This document shows, in pieces, positions 11,519-22,712 of a stretch of 64,000 bases of DNA. Every line of letters starts with the position of its first letter. Position 1 is the stretch's first letter. A model generated the notes under the pieces. It was not told the origin of the DNA. It did no database searches and was given only the letters and a program-made list of their open reading frames with translations. The position numbers and the translations under genes were made by a program. Origin of the DNA: Bettongia penicillata ogilbyi (taxonomy: Eukaryota; Chordata; Mammalia; Diprotodontia; Potoroidae); NCBI GenBank assembly GCA_023548195.1, contig JAJHZJ010000415.1, positions 1,054,001 to 1,118,000 on the forward strand, given 5' to 3'.

Positions 11519-13037
11519 GGGCTTCTGGAAACGAAGATGGTGGAGTAAGAAGTAAGTTACTCTCACCCTCCTTTACTGACCTCTAAAAGTCTAGAGAACA
11601 TCACCCCAGGAAAAACCCTGGAATATCTGAGCCAGTCAAAAAATGGGACACAGCAATCTTGGAGCCCAGGAAGCTATGTAGATTAAAAGGAAAAGCTCCT
11701 CTTACTCTAAGAGAGGGGAGAAATGCAGGACAGGAAGTGTCCCAGCAAGCCAGCAGCATGCCACACCTCAGCTGACCAGGGGGAGATCCCGAGCCCTGGG
11801 GTTGTAGAACCGGCAAGTGCTAACACCAGAACTCCCGAGTGCTTCAGCACTGGCAGGGGAACTGGTAGACACCGGCTCAAAAAACCACCACATGTTCTGT
11901 TTTCTAGCAGCCAAATCTCCCATTACTCTGGCACAACTCCAGGAGGCCCAAGGTGGCAGATATCCTTTATCAGTCAAACATTAGAGTGTTTTAAAGAAGA
12001 TAAAGTGAGTAGACATCCCCCAGGGACCAGATTCCCCAACATCACCCTGAGAGTTCCAGTGTTGCTGGTCCCAGGTCAGTGGCCAGACAGACCCCTGCAG
12101 CCTCCAGCTGCCAGCCCCTGAGATCATAGCATACAAAGCCAGTGACCAGACTGTGGACTCCCACCACAAGGATTTTGGGTCAGTGCCTCCTGAATTACAG
12201 CAGGAGACTTCAACTCTAAAAATAAGGAAATAGGCAAATATCACGAGCGAAAAGCAGAAATGGGCTATTAACATCGATTCTTATTATGGGGACAGGGAAG
12301 ATCAAGTCACAAATTCAGAAGAGGACAAAATTGTCCATATACCCATGCATGAAACCTAAAAAGGGAATACCAACTGTTCTCAAACTTCAAAAATATTCTT
12401 GTAAGATTTCAAGAAGGAATTTTTTAACAAGAAGTATTTTAAAACTCAAGTAAGAGAGGTAGAAGAAAAATTGGAAAAAGAAAAGAGGAATGAAAGAGAG
12501 AGCCAATAGTTTGGAAACAGAAGGACAAAACCTGAATATAGAGAAGTCTTTAAAAAATACAATTGGTGAAATGGAAAAGGAGGCACAAAAACTTACTGAA
12601 GAAAAGAAACTCCTTAAAAAGTATAATGGGCCAAATGGAAAAGGAGGTACAGAATCTAATAAAAGAAAACAATTCATTAAATATTTGAATTGGGCAAGTA
12701 GAAGTTATTGACTCCATGAGATATCAAGAATCACTCAAACAGAAATAAAAGAAATAAAAAAAAATAGAAGAAAATATAAAACACTTCATTGGTAAAACAG
12801 TTAATCTGAAAAATAGATCCTTGAGAGACAATTTAAAAATTATGGCTATGAATGAAAACCATGATGAATAAAAGAGCCTGGACAACATCTTAAAAAAAAA
12901 AAAATCAAGGAAAACTGCCCCCAGATTCTAGAACCAGAAGATTCTAGTCATCAAAAGAATTCACTGATCACCTCCTGAAAGAGATTCAAAATTAAAATGC
13001 CAAGGAATAATGTAGCCAAATTCCAAAATTAACAGGC

Positions 13038-14246
13038 TGTAATGGTAATTTAAGGTTAATGGATGGAAGGAAAGAGTCAAGATCTTCCCCACATATTAAT
13101 AGGCATCAATACCTTTTGTTAATTTCTTTTTTTAATTAAATTATTTTGTTTTCAGTGTTCTACAATCACTTCCATATATCTTAGATTTTTCCCCTCCCTC
13201 CCCCTCCTTTCCCACTCCCTTCCTGAGACAGCATGCAATTTTATATAGCTTTTACACATCCATTCGTATTAAATACATTTTTACCTTAGTCCTATTGCAT
13301 AGAAGAATTAAAATGAATGGGAGAAATCATAAAACAAAACAAAACATAACATAACACAAAAGAAAATGGTCTGTTTCATTCTGTGATCAATTCCATAGGT
13401 TTTTCTCGGGATGTGGAAGGCATATTGCCTCAAGAGTCCATTGGGAATTTTTTTAAGTCCTTGCATTTCATTGAAGTACTAAGTCTACCACAAAAATTCC
13501 TCACACACTGTGGTTGTTGCTGAGGACAAAGTTCTCCTGGTTCTGCTCCTGTCACTCAACATCAGTTCATATAAGTATTTCCAGGCCTCTCTTAAGTCTT
13601 CCTGTTCATCATTTCTTGTAGCACAATAGTATTCCATCACATTCATATACCACAATTTTTTCAGTCATTCCTCAATCAATGGGCATTCCTTTGATTTCTA
13701 GTTTTGGACCACCACAAAGAGAGCTACTCTAAATATTTTTGTACATGTGGGACCCTTTCCCTCTTTTGCTAATTTTTATTGAGTCACTAGGTCAGAGGAT
13801 CCTACCCTCCAGCTCCAAAAAGTGTATAAATATTCTGAGGTGAGGTTTTAAAACTTTGGGGCTTAGTTTTTGGAAGAAGGTTTGTGTGCCAGATGAGACT
13901 CTGAGAAACCACTAAGCAGCCCTCTAACTTTGAAAACCCAGATGTTGGTTTTTCTCTCTCTGGTAACTATATATGTGTGTGTAAAAGATCAGAAAGTTGG
14001 ATTTTTCTGTTGGTCTGTGATATATGAACTGTTTACCACCAGATAGTTGGAAGCACTGTCTGTTGGTTTTTATTTGTATTTTCTCTAAAGTTCAGGGGGC
14101 TGACTTTTTCCCTGAACTAAGTGAATGATACATGTGCTTGATTGAAGTGATTGTTGACCCCTCAAATGTTGGTTCCTTTGAGAAAAGCAGATCTAAGAAC
14201 CTGTATAGCAGACCTGCCTGTGTATGCCAGGGTCTTAGCTGCTACA
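13038..14246 (+). mobile_element. Solo LTR, copy 2, inserted in L1 ORF1
   Basis: Starts TGTAATGG and ends GCTACA, flanked by 5-bp CAGGC (13033-13037) and CAGGT (14247-14251), which fits a retroviral target duplication with one C/T change. Without the L1 insertion and its duplicated target it is about 560 bp. It is the same family as 9847-10359. A TATA-like 'gtgtataaatattctgag' lies near 13820. The L1 reading resumes exactly after the right 5-mer (gtcaaagagaaaatactgca). No internal proviral sequence remains. Confidence 0.8.
13126..13762 (-). mobile_element. 5'-truncated antisense L1 3' end inside the LTR
   Basis: Reverse-complement reading gives the end of ORF2 and the 3'UTR: 'gtagcacaatagtattccat' (13619 onward) and 'ccaccacaaagagagctact' match the conserved end of marsupial L1 ORF2. 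The A-tail equivalent is the T/A-rich 'ctttttttaattaaattatt' at 13126. Flanking repeats cttttgttaattt (13113-13125) and cttttgctaattt (13763-13775) form a 13-bp target duplication with one mismatch, typical of L1 insertion. Confidence 0.8.
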
Positions 14247-14558
14247 CAGGTCAAAGAGAAAATACTGCAAGTAGCCAGAGAGAAACAATTTAAATATCAT
14301 GGAACTACAGCCAGGATTATGCAAGACATTGCAGGTTCTGCTTTAAAATATTGGAGGACATGCAATACAATATTCCATAAGGCAAAAGAGCTTGGATTAC
14401 AACCAAGGATCAGCTTTCCAGCAAAACTGAACATAATCTTTCAGGGAAGAAGAAGAACATTCAAGAAAATAGTAGTCTTCCAAACCTTCCTGATAAAAAG
14501 AGCTCAACGGAAAATTTTATCTTCAAAAACAAAATTCAAGAGAGGCATGAAAAGGTAA

Positions 14559-15153
14559 ACATGAAAGAAAAAAACAACAACATGTTATTAATAAGGGCAA
14601 ATTATTCACTTCCTTAAAAGGAAATATCATAATTGTCTCTCTTGAGAATTGTATTGTTATTATGACAATTGAAGGGGATATTATTATGACATTTAAAAGA
14701 AGTATATGTAGACAGACGGTGTGAGTATAAGTTGACTTTGATATGATGACAAAAAATCTAGTCAAAGGATGAAAAGGGATTGTCCTGGGAGAAGAGGAAA
14801 GGAGGAGGCAGAAAAGAGTAAATTTTATCACATAAAAAGGCAAAATAACCTTTTATAGTAGAGGACAAGAAGGGAGGGAGATGAGCATTATTTGAACATT
14901 GCTCTTATCCATTTGAGCTCAAAGAGGGAATAACAATCAGGTATAGAAATCTAACTTACCCTATAGGATGTAGGAGGAGAAAGAGGAAAGAAAAGAAAGA
15001 GGGAAGAAGTAGTAAGAGTAAAGGAGAAGAAAAGGGAGGAAGCTGACAGAAGGGAGGCCAGACTGAGAGAGGCAAAACTCTAGTGAAGGGGGAAGGGAGA
15101 AAGGAGAGAGAAAAGCATAAATAGGAAGGGAGGGAAATAGGATGGAGAGAAAA
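14559..15153 (+). other. L1 ORF1-ORF2 spacer, purine-rich
   Basis: About 595 nt between ORF1 and the ORF2 start. After the ORF1 end it reads 'acttccttaaaaggaaatat' and 'aattgtctctcttgagaatt', colinear with HAL1 3'UTR 'cattcctacatggaaagaca' and 'cttgtaactcttgaaactct'. Later purine-rich parts also match (taaattttatcacataaaaa versus caaattatctctcatagaag). By eye the homology is good at both ends, weaker in the middle. Confidence 0.65.
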
Positions 15154-16230
15154 ATGCAGATAGTAATCATAACTGTAAGTGGAAAGAACGCTCCCATAAA
15201 AGGGAAAGAGATAACAAAAAACATAATCCTATGATACTTTATTGACAAAAAAACATATCTGACGCAGAGGAATATGCACAAACTAAAGATAAAAGGCTCT
15301 AGAAGAACATATTATGCTTCAGCTGGATTTAAAAAAAAAGCAATGGTAGCAATTATGATCTCAAACAAAGTAAAAGTAAAAATTGATCTAATTTAAAAAG
15401 ATAAGGGAGGAAACTACATCTTGCTAAAAGGTACTATAGACAATGAAGTAATATTATTACTAAAAATACATGCATCAAGAGGTATAGTATCCAAATTCTT
15501 AGGGGAGAAGTTAAGGGAATTACCAGAAGAAACAGATAACAAAACTATACTGGTGGAGGACTTCAACCTCCTCTTTTCAGGTCTAAATAAATCTAACCAC
15601 AAATGTGAACAAGATGTATAGAATTTTAGAAAAATTAGATATGGTAGACCTCTGGAGAAAATTGAATGGAAATAGAAAGGAATATACCTTTTGCTCAGCA
15701 GTATATGGCACCTACACAAAAATGAATCATGTATTAGAATTTAAAAACCTCATAATCCAATGAAGAAAGGCAGAAATACTAGATGCATCCTTTTCAGATC
15801 ATGATGCAATAAGAATTACCTGTAAAAAAGGGGAAAGATAGACTAAAAATTAATGCAAACTAAATCATCTAATCCTAAAGAGTAAGTGGGTAAAACCAAA
15901 AATAATAGAAATCAATAACTTTATCTAAGAGAACAACAGTAATGAGACAACCCTACTAAAACTTATGAATGCAGTGAAAGCATTTCCTGGGGAAGTTTTA
16001 TATCTCTAAAGGCTTACATGAACAAAATAGAGAAATAAGAGATCAATGAATTGAGCATGCAACTAAAAGAACTAGAAAAAGAACAAACTGACGATCATCA
16101 AATAAATGCCAAATGAGAGATTCTGAAAACCAAAGGAGAGAGAAGTAAAATTTAAATAGGAAAACTAATGAACTAATAAATAAACCAAGAGCTGGTTTTG
16201 GGCAAAAAAACAATTAAAAATTTATCAGCC
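15154..16230 (+). pseudogene. L1 ORF2 N-terminal pseudogene (endonuclease region)
   Basis: ORF2p is the endonuclease/reverse transcriptase of L1. Only the N-terminal part is present. ATG at 15154 opens MQIVIITVSGKNAPIKG, matching the L1 start pattern 'ILTLNINGLNAPIK'. Endonuclease landmarks: the QETH motif is degraded to KKTY (about 15250), the GDFN motif appears as EDFN with D and N kept (DFN at 15559-15567), and SDH is intact at 15794-15802. The sequence continues to 'aaaccaagagctggtttt' near 16180-16200 and then ends; the reverse transcriptase and the cysteine-rich end are missing. Internal stops make it dead. Confidence 0.75.
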
Positions 16231-16235
16231 ATGAT

Positions 16236-17069
16236 CATCCTTCCACCTCAAGAAGTGCTTGGGTCCCTAATTGTTCCATGATTCTATATTTATTTTTGAA
16301 ATGTGCTACATATTCAGATGATTATTTAATATATGCTTTGCTTGGTATGATTCCATATTTGTTATTGCTTAAGCATTATTTGGAGGAATTGGATATTTCC
16401 ACAATAGTGAACTATTTGTGCTTTGAAAATATATAAAGACGTCTTATAATTTATCCAAAATCTAGATAACCCTATGGAATGATAGGTGGGAAGAAGATTC
16501 TTCTTTGCCATCTGTAGTGATTAATCTTTCACTTGAAGCATGAAATTCCATTACTCCAAAATTAGCATACATTACCTACATGCATAGTCATCAACCATGA
16601 AATTGGTGAAATCTTCCTAATAGAATTGCAGTACATTCCACTCTTGTTACTTAATTCAATGAATGAAAAGTCATCATGCAGCAATGTTCCAGTGACAAAA
16701 TGACTATTATATATTCTAATTTCCTTCAGAGAAAATGGAAAAAAAAATATAGTTATCCTCTGATTTGTGTGAATTACACTGTTTATTAAAGAAACAACTT
16801 CAATATGATTACTTTTTTTCTTCTTCTAATCGATAATTTCTAAATAAAACATTTACTTAATAATAAATTAAATGCATTAATGTAATAAAAATGGAATTTA
16901 TTAATGTAACAATACATTCAACTTATTCTTTTGATTGTGAGCCAATTTGTTGATTTAATAATAATTATGTTAATTATAATATTAATTAAATGTTTATTAT
17001 TTAAATATTCCAATTTACTATTTATCAGTTTCAAAATTTAGAATCACAGAACTGAAGCACTAATGAAAA
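16236..17069. other. Very AT-rich stretch, no feature
   Basis: Contains long A/T-only runs, especially 16800-17030 (attaattaaatg, ttaataataattatgttaat). Such DNA is often a matrix-attachment candidate, but nothing specific is seen. Confidence 0.5.
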
Positions 17070-17420
17070 GTTTTTTGCTCTTATGGAAATGAAAGAAGAA
17101 GGTGGTACTTGAGCCATATCTTGGAGGAAAAGAAGGATGCTGTTAGAGGAACATGAAGAAGAAGTCAGTTCCAAGGATGGAAGATAGCTAAACTTTTGAT
17201 ACAGAGAAGGGAGATGTAGTACCATGTTGAAAAAACAAAGTTAATGCCAATTTGGATTCTAAATTACACAGTAGCTGAGGAGGGAGGCATAATGAAGTTG
17301 GGAGGAAAGGTTGGGGCCAGGTTACTAAGGGCTTTAAAAGTTTGAACAATTTACATTTTAACCTAAAGAATATAGGAAGTCACCAAAGGCTCTGAGTAGT
17401 GTGGAGGGTGAGTTGAAATG
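17070..17420 (-). repeat. L2 fragment, minus strand (copy 1)
   Basis: 'ggaggaaaggttggggccag' and 'ttactaagggctttaaaagt' are the antisense of the L2 ORF2 end (L2 antisense: ggttggggccagattgtgaagggctttaa, shown here in pieces). The same L2 segment reappears at 18050-18110, so these are two copies. Confidence 0.55.
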
Positions 17421-18040
17421 AGTTCAGTCTCTGTTCCTTTCCTTTCTATCTTACTTTTGTGTTTCTTGGCATTTAAATTAGTGAAGAGGTGTGTTGGTGA
17501 TCTTTGATGTAAGACTTTTCAATATTGATGAATGGAACTTTTTAACAGAGCTGGTAAATAACTGGGTCTAACCTATGTTTGTAATACTAATATCCAGGAA
17601 TCCAGTAATTAAGTCTTTCTGATATAGGGACCTCCCAGGCACCACAAAGCACCGTGACTTAGCATTGACAAGAGATGCCATATGGTCCTGGTAGCAATGT
17701 TGCTTAGCCTGTTCTCTGTATACACTCTTCAGAGATAATCATTTAAATTTGAACTGGTCAGACATTTCATACATAACATTTTATCTTCTCTGTATGTCTT
17801 TAGACAGATTTTGTTATTCGGTAAAGGGAAAGCCACAGTGATTGAATTGCCTTTACCCTCACACATGAATGCAGCAAAATCCAAATAAAAACACAATGGT
17901 TGTCAGATCATCTTAAGAGTGCCAACAGTTCCAGCCACACATACTATAGAAAAAAGCTACTTCCAACCACGTTAGGAAAGAAAGAATGTCCACCATTCTT
18001 AGTATTCACTAGATTTTTTGTGGAAGTTAAGTTCCCAGTG
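17421..18040. other. Unassigned stretch between two L2 copies
   Basis: No repeat recognised. The short open frame 17900-18100 runs into L2 sequence at its end and is not a gene. Confidence 0.5.
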
Positions 18041-19018
18041 CGGAATAAAGTTTCATTAAGTTGGAAAGATAGATCAAGGTCAAGTTGCAAAGAGTTTTAA
18101 AAGCTAAACCCAGGATATCATATTTAAACTTGAGGCAAAAGGGAAAGTTGATTGAATTTTGCATGTATTTGGTGATATCTGTACTTAAGAAAATCATTTT
18201 GGCAGAAGTGTAGAGAATGGGCTCTACTGGTAAGAATGTTAAGGCTGGGAGACTAAATAGATGCTATTGTATAATCTAGGTAAGTGGTGATGAGGGCCTG
18301 AACTCAAGTGTGAATTGTGTGAGTAGAAAAAATGCAGGAAGCAATGTGGAAGTAGAAACAGCAAGATTTTCCACCTGATTGTAGAGGTCAAGTAAGGGAG
18401 AGTTCAGAATTGAGTATGATGAAATGATTATGGACTTGGGAAAAAAACATGGTTGTGCCTTCTTCAGATTAGAAATTAGAGAATTATGGGTATTGGAGAA
18501 ACTTGGAAAAGTACAGGGTTTAGGAGGAGAAACATAAAGAGTTCAGCTTTAGACATGTTGAATCTGAAATGTCTTGAGGATATCCAATTTTCAATATGCA
18601 ATTGGCAGTTGACATGGGATTGGATCTCAGTGAATATCAGTAAGAATAGAACTGAGAGTTATTGTAATTGATATGATAACAACCCCAGGGATTTGATAAG
18701 CTTACCAAAAGAGAGAACATAGGGGAAAAGAAAAAAGATGCAAAGACAGAACCTTGGGGAATTCAAATATTTGGAAAGATGATATGATATGATTAGTCCA
18801 TAAAAGCTACTGAGTAGCAGTGCTAGGACAGGTAGGAGATCAACTCTATTAATAAACAGTATACTGAAGGAATGTGTGTTTGGTAGTGACAAATACATCA
18901 ATAGTTTGTAAAAAATTAGGACTGAGAAAAGGCTTCCAAATATTGCAGTTCGGAGATGCTGGTAACTTTGGAAGGATTTGTTTGAATTAAATGATAAAAA
19001 TGTAAGTTTAGAAGCCAG

Positions 19019-19072
<54 letters not shown>

Positions 19073-20120
19073 AGAGAGGGAGAGAGAAAAAGAGAGAGAG
19101 AGAGAGAGAACTGAAGATATATTGTTTTGAAGAAGTCAGGAGGAGATGGGATTAAGTACTTGTGAAGGGTTGACCTCCATAAGAGGAAAAACTACATCTT
19201 TGTCAGACCCTGAGGCAAAGGAAGAGAATATGAAACTGACTTAAGTGATTTTCTCAGTTTTCTCAGTATAAAGTAAAAGGCTAGGTCTTCAGCAAAAAGA
19301 GAAGGAGGGGACCAAGATGTGGGAGTTTTGATGAGGGACAAACTGTTTATAAAAGCTTCTCAGTAGAGGGAGAGAGGAAATTCATTAAGAAGAATTAAAA
19401 GAAGTGTCCTGCTATGTTGAGAGCCTAGTTTAGGTGAGATGTTAGCATGAATTTATAACATGCCCAGTCATTGTGGTTGTGAGAATTCCTCCAGCTTTGT
19501 TTAGCTGCTCATAAGTAGGATCAAAAGAAGCTGATAGAAGGGGTGCTTCTGGAAGGATATTTTCAAGAGATGTTATAGGAAAAGGGAGGCAAAGGAGTGT
19601 ATAACAGAGGACCAAATAGAAATGAAATAATTAATTATTGGGGAAAGGGGAAAAAAGTAAAATCAGAGTAGGGACCATAGTGTAAGAAAGCATTTGAAGG
19701 GTAGAGAGAGTAAAGGTGGAAATGAAAGTGAAGAAGAGGTTTAAGAAGAAAGAGGCATAGGGAGAATGGAGTTGATGGCTGTTTGGATGATGTTAGAGAT
19801 TTTAATTAGTGAATTAGAACGCTTGTGGGCAAATGGTGCTGAGTCTTTCTCTATATGTGGTTAAAGTGAAATGATGGATTAGGTCATGACTTTCAAGGAA
19901 GTTTAGGAATCTAGAAATTAGCAAATTGGGAAGAATGTCCATTTAAATAGCAAGGTTTTGGTTCATATAAAATCAGAAGGCAGGCGGCAGAGGAAGACGG
20001 ATGATGGAGAACAAACTGGTGGTCAGTATATTACAGCCATCATAGTTTGGATTGAGTGTTTCAGAGGAAGAAAGATTTTTGAATGACAGGCAACTCTGAA
20101 AGTGACAGTGGGGGTACCTT
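18041..20120 (-). mobile_element. Long antisense L2 LINE (ORF2 part)
   Basis: L2 is an ancient CR1-like LINE. Antisense landmarks in order: 'agaaaatcattttggcagaa' (18187), 'gtggtgatgagggcctgaac' (18284), 'agctttagacatgttgaatc' (18546, reverse complement of the conserved '...NMSKTE' region), 'cagaaccttggggaattcaa' (18747), 'gactgagaaaaggcttccaa' (18921), then a purine-rich stretch to about 20120 corresponding to the 5' half of ORF2. A GT/GA microsatellite splits it at 19020. Frame lost everywhere. Confidence 0.65.
19020..19109. repeat. (GT)n(GA)n microsatellite
   Basis: About 25 GT units then GA-rich repeats, inside the antisense L2 directly after 'gaagccagat', where L2 itself is GTGAGA-rich. 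Confidence 0.95.
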
Positions 20121-21474
20121 TGGGGTTCAGCAACTCAGCAAACTTCTATGTTAGCACCTCTGTGCTATCCTTTCCAGTCCTACTGAACTGTTGGAACAAA
20201 CGATATGGTAAAATATGAAATCTTTCAGCTGAAGGGCTCTCTTTTTTGGTTTTTGTTTTCTCACTACATCACACAGTTCCTTGCACATTGTAGATGCCTA
20301 AGAGTTATTTGTTGAATGTAATTGCAATGAATTTAAGACAAAGAATTGAAAGTTATGCCCCTTTAAAAGCAGTAACCTCAAGTTACTGTATTTAAACCCT
20401 ATTAACATGAATTTTTATGAGGAGTTAGACAATTGATTTGTTTCCTTGACCTTCTGACTTTTGTCTGTACGTTTAGCATTTGTACCTTCATTTAAATGTA
20501 ATTATTAAAGGAATTATGTGTTACAAATTGCAAGAAGCAATTTACTTAGCACACACTGGACTTCTCCCTCTCCCAACCTCCATCCCATCATATTTCTCTC
20601 TTTCTTTCAAAATGTCATTTGAGATTGGGATAAATATTTTACTAGAAATGTAAGCAGTTGGCAAGTTCGATCTTAACTCTACCTCACATAGTTAGAATTG
20701 GAAAATTACCTCTCTTTGGACCAATTTCTCATTAATTCAATGGGGACAGTTTTACATAATTATTTTTGTTAAATATTTCATTTGAAAGGAACAGCCAGCA
20801 GCAGACATGGAAACCCGTTTGATATTAAGCTTGATTTTACTGGTTTTTGTGAAATCAATTTCATCCTAGGATTGTCCCAGAGTTTGCATGTCAAGCAAAG
20901 CAATAACTGGGTAAGCACAGTAGAAGGGGGAAATGTGCTTCCTCTATTGAGACACATCTTTTCACTTTTCCAGAGAGCCAACGTGGAAATGGCAAGAACA
21001 TGGAATTTGGAGACTGAGGACTTGGTTTTAATTTCTATCTCTGATACTTTCTAGGTATATAATCATGAGTCATTACTTCACCACTTTAATCCTCAATTTA
21101 TTTATAGCAGGTATATCATAATGAAATTCTTAAAGGCAAGAGCTGTTTTAGTCTTTACATATTTATATCCCCTGTGCCGAGAATTCTGTATGAAATATAG
21201 ATTCAGTGTGTTTGTGGGAATGATTTGAATAGTTCTGCCTTCTATTTCATAGGGTATTGTGAAAATCAAAGGAGACAATGCATGTAAAGTATTTTAGAAA
21301 TCAAAAAGCATTATTCAGATGTAAGCTATGATTATTATCCAAGACACTGATCAGGTGGTTTATAACAATTTTAGTGTATGGCCACAATCTTTCCTCCCTG
21401 TATCTGGCCTACTTTGAAGCTCAGGCTTTCCCTATACATAGTAGAATGTAAAGTTATTTGACAGAATTACATAC
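20121..21474. other. Unassigned stretch
   Basis: A weak plus-strand L2-tail-like phrase occurs at 20270-20330 (ttgcacattgtagatgccta). The small open frames 20778-21054 on both strands have no recognised domain. Otherwise no feature. Confidence 0.5.
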
Positions 21475-22180
21475 TCACACAATTTGAGAGTTTAAAGGGA
21501 CTTCAACAGGCATTTCCTTGATTCAAAAATTGAAAAAGAATCTCAAATATAGCATATCTTACAGGTGACAATTCAACCTCTGCTTGAATAAATTCTCTCA
21601 GAGAGAGGAAACTCGGTAACTCAAGTTAATCCATTCACTACTGTATAGTCCCTAATTGTTAGGAAGTTTTGTAGTTATTTTTCCTGACGTCAAACTTAAA
21701 TTTATCTTTGTAATTTCTACTCATCATTCCAATATGTGCTCTTTTTGGCTAAACATAAAGATAATAATTCCTCTTTCACATGGCAGTCTTTAAAAATACA
21801 GAATTATTATGCCCTACTTGAATTTTATCTTCTCCAGGATAAAAATTGCTAATGACCCTTCAATTGGTCACCATATAGAATGGACATAAGGTCCATCCCC
21901 AACTAGTTGCCTTCTGTGTGAACTTCAGCATGTAGTGAGGCCATACTCTAACATCTCTAACCTTCAGTAATCTAACCTGCTTTAAACCATGATACCAAGA
22001 TCTGAGTGCAAAACTCGACATATAGTCTGAAAAGAGCATAGTATAGACAGACTTCCATCTCTTTATTCCTGGAAGCTATAGTTCTCTTAATATTGCCAAA
22101 GGTAGCATATGCTTTTTTTGGCTACCACATCACAATGTTGACTTGTTTTAAGCTGGAATTTCAACAATATGCCTAAGTTT
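21475..22180 (-). repeat. L3/CR1 LINE 3' region, minus strand
   Basis: Antisense CR1-type landmarks in order: 'gagagtttaaagggacttca' , 'attgttaggaagttttgtag', 'atcttctccaggataaaaat', 'aaaccatgataccaagatct', 'gccaaaggtagcatatgctt', 'tttttggctaccacatcaca'. The same order is found at 36010 and 59950. A T-rich run follows at 22181-22215. Confidence 0.65.
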
Positions 22181-22353
22181 CTTTTTTGTTTTTTTTTGTT
22201 TTTTTTTTTTTTTTTGCAGGCATTCTTTTTTAATCAGATCTCCATGTTCCTTATATTTTTAAAGTAATTTTAAAAACCTAAGTACAAGATTACATGCATT
22301 TAACTCTACAGGCTTCTATTTTAGATATAGTCAAAATGGTAAACTACATCATA

Positions 22354-22358
22354 ATATA

Positions 22359-22416
<58 letters not shown>

Positions 22417-22430
22417 TATATAGTTATATA
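22354..22430. repeat. (TG)n(TA)n microsatellite
   Basis: Short TG block (22360-22370) then a TA tract to about 22430. Confidence 0.95.
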
Positions 22431-22479
22431 AATGCACACAAGAGGTTGAGTGACCTGAAATGATAATAATGACAGTAGT

Positions 22480-22712
22480 AGTATGTAAACATTTCTACAG
22501 CACTTACTATGTGTCAGACACTATATTAAGTGCTTTACATTTGATCCTTAACAACAACCCTGGGAAGTAGATGCTGTTATTATTCCCATTTTACAGATGA
22601 ATAAACTGAGATAAACAGAGGTTAAGTGATTCACACATCTAGTAAATGTCTGAGGTGGGATTTGAACTCAAGTCTTCTTTATTCCAGAGATCTTCAACAT
22701 CACCTACCTGTG
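22480..22712 (+). repeat. MIR/MAR1-like SINE
   Basis: Well ordered: 'acagcacttactatgtgtca', 'gcactaagtgctttacat' form, 'aacaacaaccctgggaagta', 'ttcccattttacagatgaat', 'acagaggttaagtgattcac', 'gggatttgaactcaagtctt'. One of the best preserved MIR-type copies here. Confidence 0.75.

Larger units (their letters stand above)
12243..14558 (+). pseudogene. L1 ORF1 pseudogene interrupted by a solo LTR
   Basis: ORF1p is the RNA-binding nucleic acid chaperone of L1. The likely start codon is ACG at 12243 (lost ATG; inferred from the related L1 pattern 'agcaaaaaacag'). The coiled-coil part is visible at about 12415-12720, with words such as MEKEAQKLTEEKK. RRM-like residues follow (DNLKIMA near 12820-12850). 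The C-terminal domain resumes after the LTR at 14247: VKEKILQVAREKQFKYHG, then LQPRISFPAKLN. This pairs with VKEKILQAARKKQFQYCG in the HAL1 copies, so the family call is firm. Stops, frameshifts and an LTR make it non-functional. Reading across the LTR gives a chance open frame at 14151-14558 with LTR codons fused to the C-terminal domain. Confidence 0.75.
11521..16235 (+). mobile_element. L1 LINE: 5'UTR, ORF1, long spacer, start of ORF2; 3' truncated
   Basis: L1 retrotransposon read on the plus strand. The 5' end 'gaaacgaagatggtggagta' corresponds to the 'gccaagatggcagagta' start of the HAL1 at 56242. The 5'UTR spans about 11521-12240 and is GC-richer than its surroundings. ORF1 is about 12243-14558, a purine-rich spacer 14559-15153, and ORF2 begins near 15154 and stops within the region after the endonuclease domain (about 16230), so reverse transcriptase is absent. 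A solo LTR sits in ORF1 and a further L1 end sits in that LTR. Many stops and frameshifts show great age. Confidence 0.75.

Noticed and set aside
11723..12121. 132-codon frame as a host exon
   Set aside because: It lies in the GC-richer L1 5'UTR, with overlapping frames on both strands and no domain.
12387..12677. Phe/Ser-rich 96-codon minus frame suggesting a membrane protein
   Set aside because: Antisense of the A-rich L1 ORF1 coiled coil; phenylalanine comes from complementary TTT codons.
15414..15719. 101-codon minus frame
   Set aside because: Antisense to the L1 ORF2 endonuclease remnant.
19020..19109. CRISPR-like or satellite array
   Set aside because: Plain dinucleotide repeat without spacers.
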